Source: Desulfobulbaceae bacterium UBA2273 (GTDB lineage Bacteria > Desulfobacterota > Desulfobulbia > Desulfobulbales > Desulfurivibrionaceae). From it: a stretch of 55,585 bases of DNA. The DNA lies in NCBI GenBank assembly GCA_002347095.1, contig DDWZ01000025.1, positions 1 through 55,585 on the forward strand, read 5' to 3'. A model generated the notes under the pieces. That model was not told the origin of the DNA, searched no databases, and saw only the letters and a program-made list of their open reading frames with translations. Below are positions 17,706 through 25,333 of the stretch, piece by piece; the first letter of the stretch is position 1, and the number at the start of each line of letters is the position of its first letter. The translations under genes and the position numbers were made by a program.

Positions 17706-17966
17706 ATGAAATCAGTAAAAACCACCGTTGCCATTGCCCTGATGCTGCTTCTGTCCACCGGCATGATCGCCTGTAAGAAAGCTGAAGAAGCCGAAGTAGC
17801 CGCGCCGGCCGAGCAGACTGCTCCCGCTCCTGAGGTTGTAGTTGCTCCGCAGGCCGAGCCGGGTGCTTCTACTGTAGTAGTAGTTCCGCCGGCTGAGCAG
17901 GCTGCTCCTGCTGAGGCTGCTCCTGCTGACGCTGCTGCTCCTGCTGAGGCTCCTGCTGCAAAGTAA
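17706..17966 (+). CDS. Small Ala/Pro/Glu-rich lipoprotein
   Basis: 86 residues, not recognised beyond composition. MKSVKTTVAIALMLLLSTGMIAC is a clear lipoprotein-type signal with the lipid-accepting Cys23, followed by KKAEEAE. The mature part is a low-complexity Ala, Pro, Glu and Val tail without fold signals. The last 60 bp are near-repeats of gctcctgctgagg, so the length could vary by slippage. GAGAGGAAGAG stands upstream of the ATG and a strong terminator follows the stop, so it is a single-gene transcript. Probably a periplasm-spanning or wall-linked spacer; no function can be given. Confidence 0.75.
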   Translation: MKSVKTTVAIALMLLLSTGMIACKKAEEAEVAAPAEQTAPAPEVVVAPQAEPGASTVVVVPPAEQAAPAEAAPADAAAPAEAPAAK

Positions 17967-17978
17967 GTCGCTGTTTCA

Positions 17979-18013
17979 TTTCCGGGCTGGGTGTGTCCCA
18001 GCCCGGAAATTTT
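17979..18013 (+). terminator. Intrinsic terminator after the small lipoprotein gene
   Basis: A perfect 13-bp stem, TTTCCGGGCTGGG (17979-17991) with CCCAGCCCGGAAA (17997-18009), has a 5-nt loop and TTTT plus a pyrimidine-rich tail. The convergent bioF gene ends 43 bp further on. Confidence 0.9.
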
Positions 18014-18055
18014 CCTCTCCTGCTTTTTTCTTTCTTTTCCCCCTGGAAATACCGG

Positions 18056-19219
18056 CTATCTCTCCATGATCTCCAGCAGCGTTTCGGCTGCCTGGGAAAG
18101 ATCCGTCGTGCTGTGGTGGCGGGTGATGGAGAACCTGAGCCGTGCCGTGCCCTGTGGTACGGTGGGTGGCCGGACGGCCGTGACGAAGATCCCCTGTTTC
18201 CGGAGGAGTTCTGCGATGTGCAGCGCCGCTTCGCTTTCCCCGACCACAATGGGGATGATCTGCGAGGGGCCAAGGTCCGCTTCGTATCCGCCTTTGCGCA
18301 GCACCCCTTTGAAATAACCGATTTTTTCTTGCAGTTCGTGGCGCAGGCCAGGCTCGTGCCGGATGAGGCGCACCGCCGCCAGGGAGGCCGCGGCAACCGC
18401 CGGCGGCAGGGCGGTGGAAAAGATAAAGCTTCTGGCCCGGTTGACCAGATACTCGATCATCTCCCTGTTTCCAGCCACAAAAGCGCCATAGCTGCCAAGT
18501 CCCTTGCCGAAGGTGCCCACGGCCAGATCCACCGCTCCGCTCATCCCATCTTCTTCAATCACCCCGCCGCCGTTGGGACCAAAAACCCCGGTGGCATGGG
18601 CTTCGTCCACCATGAGCAGGCAGCCGAACCGCTCCTTGAGCGCTACTAGTTCGCGCAATGGGCAGCGGTCGCCGTCCATGCTGTAAATGGATTCCACCAC
18701 GATCAAGGGGATGGTTGTCCCCCGGTTTTTGGCAAGCAGCTCTTCGAGATGATTGAGGTCGTTGTGGCGGAAGCGTATTACCTTGGCGCCGGAGAGGCGG
18801 CAGCCGTCATGGATGCTGGCATGGTTCAGCCGGTCGCTGAAGATGAGGTCGTGGCGGCCCATGAGGGCGGGGATGATGCCGGTGTTGGCCATGTAGCCGG
18901 AGCCGAAGGTGAGGGCTCCTTCCTGGCCCTTGAGCTGGGCCACGGCTTGCTCCAGATCATGGTGCACCGCAAGGTCGCCGCTCATCAAGCGCGAGGCGCC
19001 GGAACCGGCGCCGAACCGGCTCAGTGCCTCTTGGGCGGCCGCGATGAGGGCTGGATGTTCGGCAAGGGCCAGGTAGTCATTGGAGGAAAAATCGAGAAGC
19101 GTGCGGTTGTCGTCCCCGGCAAGGATGAGCCGTCCTTTTTCCCGGGCGATGACGGGGCGCAGGCTGCGCAGCCTGCCCTTTTCCCGCTGCTCGTTGAGCC
19201 ATGCCTTCAGATCGACCAT
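18056..19219 (-). CDS. bioF: 8-amino-7-oxononanoate synthase
   Basis: 387-residue alpha-oxoamine synthase that joins pimeloyl-ACP or pimeloyl-CoA with L-alanine in biotin synthesis. It has LLDFSSNDYLALAEHP, GSGASRLMSGD, FSDRLNHASIHDG, MVDEAHATGVFG and the PLP lysine in TFGKGLGSYGAFV (Lys239). It is closer to BioF than to glycine C-acetyltransferase because of its pairing with bioB, whose 3' end overlaps its start by 13 bp. bioA, bioD, bioC and bioH are not in the window. Confidence 0.93.
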   Translation of the reverse strand: MVDLKAWLNEQREKGRLRSLRPVIAREKGRLILAGDDNRTLLDFSSNDYLALAEHPALIAAAQEALSRFGAGSGASRLMSGDLAVHHDLEQAVAQLKGQEGALTFGSGYMANTGIIPALMGRHDLIFSDRLNHASIHDGCRLSGAKVIRFRHNDLNHLEELLAKNRGTTIPLIVVESIYSMDGDRCPLRELVALKERFGCLLMVDEAHATGVFGPNGGGVIEEDGMSGAVDLAVGTFGKGLGSYGAFVAGNREMIEYLVNRARSFIFSTALPPAVAAASLAAVRLIRHEPGLRHELQEKIGYFKGVLRKGGYEADLGPSQIIPIVVGESEAALHIAELLRKQGIFVTAVRPPTVPQGTARLRFSITRHHSTTDLSQAAETLLEIMER

Positions 19220-20130
19220 AATTGCCTGATCTCTTCGGCAAAATGGCGATCTGCCCGGGGGGAACGGCCCCGCTGGGTGAGATAGCCGCCGATCATCATG
19301 CCGTCGGCGCCGCCCATGAACGCGGAGCTTAAGAAATCGGCCAGGGCGGATTCTCGCCCAGCAGCCAACCGGATGGCGGCCTGGGGCAGAATCAACCGGT
19401 AGAGGGCGATGGTCCGGAGAATTTCCGCGATGGGCAGGGGGGGAATACCCGCGCAGGGGGTGCCGGGCAGGGGAATGAGGATGTTGATGGGCACCGAGTC
19501 AATCCCGCATTCGACAAGGCTCAAGGCCATGGACAACCGGTCCGTTTCCGATTCCCCCAACCCGAAAATGCCGCCGCTGCACACCGAAAGCCCGGCCTCC
19601 TGGGCGGCTTTGATGGTGGCGATCCGGTCAGCAAAACTGTGGGTGGTGCAGACCTGCGGGAAAAACTCTCTGGAGGTCTCCAGGTTGTGGTGGTAGCGGG
19701 AAACCCCCGCCTCTTTAAGCGCAAGGAGTTCATCTTTTCCCAAAATACCGAGGGAGGCGCAGATATTGATTCCCACCTCTTCGCGGATGGCGCGGATGAT
19801 ATCGAGCATGCGGGGCAGGTCGGCTTCGGCCAACCCCCTGCCGCTGGTCACCAGGGAAAAGCGGCTGGCCCCGTTTTTTTGCGCCTCCCGGGCGGCAGCA
19901 ATGATCTGGGCGGTGTCCAAAAGCGGATACACCGGCGCCTCGGTCCGGTAATGGGCGGATTGTGCGCAAAAATGGCAATCCTCGCTGCATTTGCCGGATT
20001 TGGCGTTGATGATGCTGCACAGGGAAAAGGAGGTTCCGCGCCGCGCCAGCTTTGTCGCCAACGCCTGCCGCATGAGCTCGGCCAGGGGCATTGCCTGGAG
20101 TTCGGTGATGTCGGGGGGCTGACGAAGCAT
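19207..20130 (-). CDS. bioB: Biotin synthase
   Basis: 307-residue radical SAM enzyme that inserts sulfur into dethiobiotin. The [4Fe-4S] motif is CSEDCHFC within SGKCSEDCHFCAQSAHY. Further family residues are in SRFSLVTSGRG, GVSRYHHNLETS, CSGGIFGLGE, INILIPLPGTP and LAAGRESAL (with the cluster-binding Arg). The start is ambiguous: an ATG at 20130 is used here, while a GTG three codons earlier (20139) is equally possible. The gene overlaps bioF by 13 bp and forms a bioB-bioF operon. A large repeat element lies immediately upstream where a promoter would be expected. Confidence 0.94.
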   Translation of the reverse strand: MLRQPPDITELQAMPLAELMRQALATKLARRGTSFSLCSIINAKSGKCSEDCHFCAQSAHYRTEAPVYPLLDTAQIIAAAREAQKNGASRFSLVTSGRGLAEADLPRMLDIIRAIREEVGINICASLGILGKDELLALKEAGVSRYHHNLETSREFFPQVCTTHSFADRIATIKAAQEAGLSVCSGGIFGLGESETDRLSMALSLVECGIDSVPINILIPLPGTPCAGIPPLPIAEILRTIALYRLILPQAAIRLAAGRESALADFLSSAFMGGADGMMIGGYLTQRGRSPRADRHFAEEIRQLWSI

Positions 20131-20159
20131 GGCTTTCACGATAATTGTCCCAAAAATCG

Positions 20160-20323
20160 GCCACGAAACCCACGAAAGAACACGAAAAATTTACAACTGT
20201 TCAGTAGCCGCGAAGCGCCGCTACTGAACAGTTACGGGTTCGGTGAGGGTTATCTTTTTCTTGGTATTGAGCTGGATGTTTATAAAAATTTCAAATTTCG
20301 TGTTCTTTCGTGGGGTTCGTGGC
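20160..20323. repeat. MITE-like element with 28-bp terminal inverted repeats, upstream of bioB
   Basis: The outer arms are 20160-20187 (starting GCCACGAAACCCACGAAAGA) and 20296-20323 (ending GTGGGGTTCGTGGC). They are 28 bp each, with one mismatch. Nested inside is a second palindrome (20195-20233). The element fills most of the gap between the end of pcnB and the start of bioB, both minus strand. No coding region is present. The CCACGAAAGAACACGAAA-type terminal sequence resembles dispersed repeats seen in many environmental genomes. Confidence 0.75.
20195..20233. repeat. Short palindrome of the AACTGTTCAG family nested in the MITE-like element
   Basis: AACTGTTCAGTAGC (20195-20208) and its exact reverse complement (20220-20233) flank an 11-bp GC-rich centre. 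The terminal AACTGTTCAG-YAG is shared with the longer elements at 33471-33576 and 51427-51534, so this looks like a minimal member of that family inserted into another repeat. Confidence 0.6.
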
Positions 20324-20352
20324 TAAAAAAACAAGCGGCGGCAGGCGCCAAC

Positions 20353-21690
20353 CTATTTGAGGCCGAAGATCCCGCCCTTTTTGCCGGAAAACGCCGGGGT
20401 GCGGCTTTCTGCCCGGGGCTGACGGGGCTTGCCGGTTCTGGGCTTGGTGCTTCTGGGAGGAGCCGCAGACTCGGGCCGTGGCGCAAGATCGGCGGGCGAG
20501 CCGCCAAGGGCTTCCTGGTAGAGTTGAAAAAGGAGCAACCCGTCCGGGAAATAACTCTTGCGTTTCAGCCAGCCGGGCCAGGCCTGTTCCGCGCCGTGCC
20601 GGACAAAAACCGGGAGATTGACCAGCAGGGAGGTGATCTCCTCTCTGGAGGCCCGCTTGACATTGAGGTGCTCCAACTGGGCATCAATCTGGGTGCGGAG
20701 GGTGCGGGAAAAGGCAAAGGTTTCTCGGCCTTCGGCCGGCAGATGCAAAAGGTCGAAGCGCGCCTGACCCCAGGGCAGCAGGAGAGCCGCGAGCAGGAGG
20801 TGTTCCGGCAGAGGGTTGCCGCTGGCATGCAAGCGGTCAATTACCCGGCACAGGGCAAACAGGAGGCTGGTTTCGCCCGAGGGCTCTTCCGCCTCCCGGC
20901 TGATGATCCCATCATAGCACGGCAGGAGGAGAAAAAACATGCCGCTGGCAACGGCGAGCCGGCACCAGGGGGCGCAGGCGCCGCTGTTCAGATCCTTGAA
21001 AAATTCGTCCCGCACCCGGGAATCCGGGCAGAGGCGCAGGGTGTCCAGGTTGGCGATAATGGCCTGCCAGGTGCGCGCCTCGATGGTAAAACCGCTTCGG
21101 GCCGCGTGGCGGATGGCCCGCATCATGCGGACGGGATCCCGGACAATCCGCCGGTCCGGCTCCCCGACAATGCGGATAATCCGGTTGTTGAGGTCGGCCA
21201 CCCCACCCGTGTAATCGATGATGGTGAAGTTTTCTATCTCGTAGAACAGGGCGTTGATGGTGAGATCCCGCCGGAAGGCGTCTTCCGCCTCGGAGCCGAA
21301 GGTGTTGTTGTGGGCCAGCACCTCGTCTTCTTCCCGGTCGCCCTCTTCAAACTCGCTGCGGCAGCGCAGGGTGGAAACCTCGACGATCTTGTTGCCAAAG
21401 AAAAAGACCTGCACCAGCCGGAACCGGCGGCCGATGATCCGGCTGTTGCGAAACAGGGTGCGCAGCTCTCCGGGCCGGGCGTTGGTGCTGATGTCGAAAT
21501 CCTTGGGTTTCTTGCCCAGGTAGAGATCGCGCACCGCGCCGCCCACCAGATAAGCGGAAAAACCCGCGTCCCGGAGGCGATGCATTACCTTCAGGGCTTC
21601 GCGGTCGATATCCTTGCGGGAGATGGGATGTTCGGCCCGTGGGATGATGAGGGGGTCCGGCAGTTCAGCCAGGTCAGCGGATGGGGCCAT
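20353..21690 (-). CDS. pcnB: Poly(A) polymerase I / tRNA nucleotidyltransferase family
   Basis: 445-residue class II nucleotidyltransferase. AYLVGGAVRDLYLGKKPKDFDISTNA holds the G[GS]xxRD motif and the metal-binding DxD pair. FRRDLTINALFY and GEPDRRIVRDPVRMMRAIRHAA are the following core motifs. The LGKKPKDFDI form and the long basic C-terminal tail (rich in Lys, Arg and Pro after residue 400) favour poly(A) polymerase over CCA-adding enzyme, but the two are hard to separate by eye. The ATG at 21690 (MAPSADL) is chosen; an in-frame TTG at 21747 gives a longer, less likely form. A repeat element follows its 3' end. Confidence 0.85.
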   Translation of the reverse strand: MAPSADLAELPDPLIIPRAEHPISRKDIDREALKVMHRLRDAGFSAYLVGGAVRDLYLGKKPKDFDISTNARPGELRTLFRNSRIIGRRFRLVQVFFFGNKIVEVSTLRCRSEFEEGDREEDEVLAHNNTFGSEAEDAFRRDLTINALFYEIENFTIIDYTGGVADLNNRIIRIVGEPDRRIVRDPVRMMRAIRHAARSGFTIEARTWQAIIANLDTLRLCPDSRVRDEFFKDLNSGACAPWCRLAVASGMFFLLLPCYDGIISREAEEPSGETSLLFALCRVIDRLHASGNPLPEHLLLAALLLPWGQARFDLLHLPAEGRETFAFSRTLRTQIDAQLEHLNVKRASREEITSLLVNLPVFVRHGAEQAWPGWLKRKSYFPDGLLLFQLYQEALGGSPADLAPRPESAAPPRSTKPRTGKPRQPRAESRTPAFSGKKGGIFGLK

Positions 21691-21816
21691 GGGATTTTTC
21701 GGGCAGGAGCGCAAGGTGTGAGGACTCCTCCTCAGCCGTTGTAACAAAATAGTATGGTCATCGGGATAGCCAAAACGGCCTAATAAGCCGTAGCGAAAAG
21801 GTCATGAAAATAGAAA

Positions 21817-22812
21817 TTATTGCGCAACGGCGCCCGGATACGTTACTCCAGGTTCCTTGTACATGGACTCGGCCTGCGAAACAAACTGGTCGAAAACCTC
21901 GCGGACAGTGAGGATTTCCTTCATCTTAAAGACGTTTTCGCCGGAAAAAACCAGGCCATCCTCGATATTGCCCTCGCAAGCCGCGGTGAGCCGGTCGCTG
22001 ATGCAGTACACATGGTCGCATTTTTTCAGGCATTTGTATTTGCATTCCTTGGCCTTGAGGTCTGCTTGGCTCAGCAGCTTTTCCACAAAGGGGGTTCTGA
22101 TGGCCCGGCCCGGCAAGCCTACCGGGGACTTGATCAGGGCGATGTCTTCCTTGCGGGCGTGGAGCATGGCCTGCTTGAAGCTATCCGCCACCGAGCATTC
22201 CTTGGTGAGGACAAAGCGGGTGGCGATCTGCACCCCGTCGGCGCCGTACTTGTCCATCATTTCCGCCATTTCAAAGCCGTTGGTAATGCCGCCGGCCGCA
22301 ATCAGGGGCACCTTTTTAACCACCTTGCGGATCTCGGGAAAAAGCTCGCGCAGGGGCACCGTCGTGCCCAGATGGCCGCCTGCTTCCTTGGCCTCGACCA
22401 CGATGGCCGCGGCGCCCAGCTTCTCGGCGAGCATGGCAAAGGAGGGCGAGGAAACGATGGAAACGATGGGGGTGTTGGTCTCCTTGCCGATCTTGAAGAT
22501 ATCCCGGGAAAAACCGGCGCCGGTGACGATCATGTCCACTCCGGCTTCGATGGAGCCCTGAACCAGGCTGTAAAAATTTTTCATGGCGAACATGATGTTC
22601 ACCGCGATGATCCCCTTGGTCGCGGCCTTGGCCTTGCGGATGTCGGCTTGGAGTTCTTCCACCGGAATGGCCGAGCCGCCGATGGTGCCGATGCCGCCGC
22701 ACTCGGCAACGGGAACGGCCAGGGCCGAGGTGGAAACGCGGATGGACATGCCTCCCTGAACAAGGGGTACCTGGGCGGTGAACTTGCCGATGGTAAGCGG
22801 GGGTAGCTTCAT
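21817..22812 (-). CDS. NAD(P)H-dependent flavin oxidoreductase, nitronate monooxygenase-like
   Basis: 331-residue TIM-barrel FMN protein of the nitronate monooxygenase / FabK group. It begins PLTIGKFTAQVPLVQGGMSI and has GAGFSRDI, VEAKEAGGHLG (FMN-contacting AGGH) and PLIAAGGI, then DGVQIATRFV. A cysteine-rich segment CKYKCLKKCDHVYC (about 270-283) is unusual for simple nitronate monooxygenases and could bind a metal or an Fe-S cluster; it marks a subgroup annotated only generally. It is transcribed alone, away from the divergent HAD gene. The substrate is unknown. Confidence 0.8.
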   Translation of the reverse strand: MKLPPLTIGKFTAQVPLVQGGMSIRVSTSALAVPVAECGGIGTIGGSAIPVEELQADIRKAKAATKGIIAVNIMFAMKNFYSLVQGSIEAGVDMIVTGAGFSRDIFKIGKETNTPIVSIVSSPSFAMLAEKLGAAAIVVEAKEAGGHLGTTVPLRELFPEIRKVVKKVPLIAAGGITNGFEMAEMMDKYGADGVQIATRFVLTKECSVADSFKQAMLHARKEDIALIKSPVGLPGRAIRTPFVEKLLSQADLKAKECKYKCLKKCDHVYCISDRLTAACEGNIEDGLVFSGENVFKMKEILTVREVFDQFVSQAESMYKEPGVTYPGAVAQ

Positions 22813-22917
22813 GAAATTCTGGTGCTCCGTTTAGTTTGAGGACGAATGAGCAACTATGCTTTTTTTCGTTTTTTTTGTCAAGGAAACCTGATGGCTTCCG
22901 ACAAATAAGGAAAAAAG

Positions 22918-23037
22918 TCGCCTGTTCGTGACGCAAAATTAAAAAAATCACAGCAGCGCAGCACCACCTGTCGCTTTCGCTTTCTGCGGACATCGCATGG
23001 TGCTGCTCTGTCAGCAACCCTTCCGGCCAACAGGCGA
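22918..23037. repeat. Palindromic element in the divergent 22813-23182 intergenic region
   Basis: The 370-bp gap between the divergent flavin oxidoreductase and HAD genes contains nested inverted repeats. TCGCCTGTT (22918-22926) pairs with AACAGGCGA (23029-23037), with A/T-rich flanks. Inside, CAGCACCA (about 22959-22966) pairs with TGGTGCTG (22998-23005). The CAGCAGCxCAGCACC core recalls the AGTAACTG family elsewhere, but the ends differ. The rest of the gap is AT-richer and probably holds both promoters; no gene is seen. Confidence 0.5.
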
Positions 23038-23182
23038 TTTTTCTCGTCCGGAGAGAAGAGTTTTTGCCTTTTTCATCGGTTTTTGGTTTACACTAACCGA
23101 TATAGTTGCGCTGTGGCGCGAAGATGTACCCGATTTTGATTCTTCTTCGCAACATATATATGCGCGGATCAAGGAATGCTGC

Positions 23183-23767
23183 ATGCATATTCACCCAAGC
23201 CGCATCGGCTTTGACATAGACGGCGTGGTCGCCGATACCATGGAGGCCTTTATCCGTCTGGCGCGGAGCGGGTATGGGGCCAGGGTGCGTCCGGAGGAGA
23301 TCACCGAATTTCAGGTGGAGGAGTGCCTCGACCTCGACCCGGCCATGATCGAGGAAATTTTCCGGCGTCTGCTGGAAGAGCCCATTGCCTGCGGCCTGCG
23401 GCTCATGCGTAACGCCCGGCGGGTGTTGACCCGCTTCGCTGGGCATGGCCCCCTCACCTTCATCACGGCCCGGCCGCAGAAAAAACCCATTGCCCGCTGG
23501 CTGAAAAAAGAACTGGGCCCGCAGGTCTATGGCCGGGTGCGCCTGGTCGCCACCGGCGAGCACGACAGCAAGGCTGCCCATATCAAGGAGATGGGCTTGG
23601 ATTTTTTTGTGGATGACCGCGCCCAGACCTGCCTGCAACTGGCCCGGGAAGAGGGTATTCAGCCCATTGTCTACCGCCAGCCCTGGAACCAGGGCAAGCA
23701 TGATCTGCCGGAGGTGGAGAGCTGGCGCACCATTCATGCCCTGTGTTATGGGGAGGGTGGATGGTGA
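23183..23767 (+). CDS. HAD-superfamily phosphatase, 5'(3')-deoxyribonucleotidase-like
   Basis: 194 residues. The HAD motif I is [17 protein letters not shown] (nucleophile Asp and general acid Asp), motif II is LTFITARPQ, and motif III/IV is [12 protein letters not shown] with the acidic residues. The small size and DxDGV start resemble the cytosolic 5' nucleotidase type C group that dephosphorylates (deoxy)nucleotides. The ATG at 23183 follows AAGGA; an in-frame extension upstream is not conserved-looking. Its stop overlaps the NUDIX gene start by 7 bp, so the two are translationally coupled. Confidence 0.8.
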   Translation: MHIHPSRIGFDIDGVVADTMEAFIRLARSGYGARVRPEEITEFQVEECLDLDPAMIEEIFRRLLEEPIACGLRLMRNARRVLTRFAGHGPLTFITARPQKKPIARWLKKELGPQVYGRVRLVATGEHDSKAAHIKEMGLDFFVDDRAQTCLQLAREEGIQPIVYRQPWNQGKHDLPEVESWRTIHALCYGEGGW

Positions 23768-24198
23768 GCTATTGTCCCGCCTGCGGCCAGGCGATACCAC
23801 CCCATAGAAATCCGGTGCCCACGGTGGATATCATCATCGCCATGGGCACCGGCGTTATCCTGGTGAAGCGGAAAAATCCGCCGGTGGCCTGGGCCTTGCC
23901 CGGCGGCTTTGTGGATTACGGCGAGTCGCTGGAGCAGGCGGCGGTGCGGGAGGCTTGTGAGGAAACCGGGCTGTCGATCCGGCTTGGCCGCCAGTTCCAT
24001 ACCTATTCCGAGCCGGATCGCGACCCCCGCCAGCATACGGTGAGCACGGTTTTTCTTGCCACGGCGGAGGGGACGCCCGTGGCTGGCGATGATGCGGGTG
24101 AGGTTGCCGTCTTTCACGAAGGCTCGCTGCCGCCTCTGGCCTTTGACCACGCAAGGATTCTGGGTGACTATTTTGCCGCACAACGAGCAGTTGCCTGA
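23761..24198 (+). CDS. NUDIX hydrolase
   Basis: 145 residues. CPACGQ at the N-terminus looks like half of a zinc ribbon, with no second pair. The NUDIX box is [23 protein letters not shown] (catalytic REACEE). The family hydrolyses nucleoside diphosphates linked to another group. The position of the box and the short length fit ADP-ribose-type or general sanitising enzymes, but the substrate is not predictable. The start at 23761 overlaps the HAD gene's stop, and the GGDEF response regulator starts 2 bp after its own stop. Confidence 0.88.
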   Translation: MVSYCPACGQAIPPHRNPVPTVDIIIAMGTGVILVKRKNPPVAWALPGGFVDYGESLEQAAVREACEETGLSIRLGRQFHTYSEPDRDPRQHTVSTVFLATAEGTPVAGDDAGEVAVFHEGSLPPLAFDHARILGDYFAAQRAVA

Positions 24199-24199
24199 A

Positions 24200-25141
24200 A
24201 TGAATACCCGCATCCTGCTGGTGGATGATGATCCGTTCATCCTTGAGATGCTCAAGGTCTCCATGGCCGCCCTGGGGCACGCCTTTGACACGGCCATGGA
24301 CGGCGAGGCGGCGAAGGAGAAACTCCGGCAGAGCGAGTTCACCATGGTTCTCACGGACTTGACCATGCCCCGGTGTGACGGGATGCAGCTTTTAAAGCAT
24401 GTCAAGGAGGGATATCCCGGCGTCGAGGTTATCGTCATCACCGGTCATGCCGAGCGCTATGGCTATACCGATGTCATCCGGGCCGGCGCCAGCGATTTCC
24501 TCATCAAGCCCTTTGGCATGGATGAGCTGGAGGCCAAGGTCAGCAGGGTCATTCGCGAGCAGACCCTGATCCGAAAGCTTGAACATCTCTCCATGTGCGA
24601 CATGCTCACCGATCTCTACAACCGGCGCTGTTTTGAGATGAAGCTGCACGAAGAGGTGCCGCGGGCCCATCGGCAAGGATATCCGGTTTTTCTCTCCCTG
24701 CTGGATGTGGACCGTTTCAAGGAATACAACGACCAGTATGGGCATCCGGCCGGAGACCGGGTTTTGCAGGACATCGGCAGAATCCTCGTGCAGTGCACCC
24801 GGGAGAATGTGGACTGGTGTTTCCGGTTCGGCGGTGACGAGTTCGCCATTATCATTCCGTACGCCACCGCCGACCAGGCCGGGCTGGTTGCCGGCCGCAT
24901 CCTGGAGCGGTACAACCATGACCCCCGGTACGCCTCGACCAGCCTCAGTGTCGGCTTGGCCCAGTTTGTCCGCCACCCCGGCCAGACCTGGGCGGAGGAT
25001 ATCGCCGAGCTGGTGGCTCGCGCCGACAAGGCGCTCTATTCGGGCAAGGCGCAAGGAGGCAACCAGGTGGTTGTCGACTCCTCCCCGCCGGGTTCCGGCG
25101 AATTGCCCTCCGGAACAGATGCCGAAATTCCCAAAAAATAG
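24200..25141 (+). CDS. Response regulator with GGDEF diguanylate cyclase domain
   Basis: 313 residues. The receiver has LLVDDDPF, the phospho-Asp in MVLTDLTMPRCDG, and Lys in DFLIKPFGMDE. The GGDEF domain has LTDLYNRRCFE, LLDVDRFKEYNDQYGHPAGD and the intact active-site FRFGGDEFAII. No RxxD inhibitory site five residues before GGDEF is evident. It would make c-di-GMP when phosphorylated. It is the third gene of the HAD-NUDIX-GGDEF operon, with the ATG 2 bp past the NUDIX stop. No kinase is adjacent. Confidence 0.93.
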   Translation: MNTRILLVDDDPFILEMLKVSMAALGHAFDTAMDGEAAKEKLRQSEFTMVLTDLTMPRCDGMQLLKHVKEGYPGVEVIVITGHAERYGYTDVIRAGASDFLIKPFGMDELEAKVSRVIREQTLIRKLEHLSMCDMLTDLYNRRCFEMKLHEEVPRAHRQGYPVFLSLLDVDRFKEYNDQYGHPAGDRVLQDIGRILVQCTRENVDWCFRFGGDEFAIIIPYATADQAGLVAGRILERYNHDPRYASTSLSVGLAQFVRHPGQTWAEDIAELVARADKALYSGKAQGGNQVVVDSSPPGSGELPSGTDAEIPKK

Positions 25142-25274
25142 GGGCGCGGGAAACAGTTTCTCTCGCATCCCCTCCTCTCTCCTGCCCTGTCTCCGCTGTA
25201 TCCCCCTTTTATTTTAAATAGTTAGGCGGTGTTTTTCCCCGGAGCTCCTCGTCCTTCCTCCGCCGATAAAAAGT

Positions 25275-25303
25275 TTGTATTTGGTCATATTCTCTGGTAT
25301 ATA
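25275..25303 (+). promoter_or_regulatory. Candidate sigma-70 promoter of rpsA
   Basis: TTGTAT (25275-25280), a 17-bp spacer and TATATA (25298-25303) lie 30 bp before the rpsA ATG, giving a short leader with the AAAGGAGG ribosome site. Confidence 0.6.
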
Positions 25304-25333
25304 GGCTCGATCTATCAAAGGAGGATTGTTTCC

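Noticed and set aside
21745..21805. Repeat copy before pcnB (ACGGCCTAATAAGCCGTAGCG)
   Set aside because: Only a 5-bp ACGGC/GCCGT pairing with a weak likeness to the family; may be chance.
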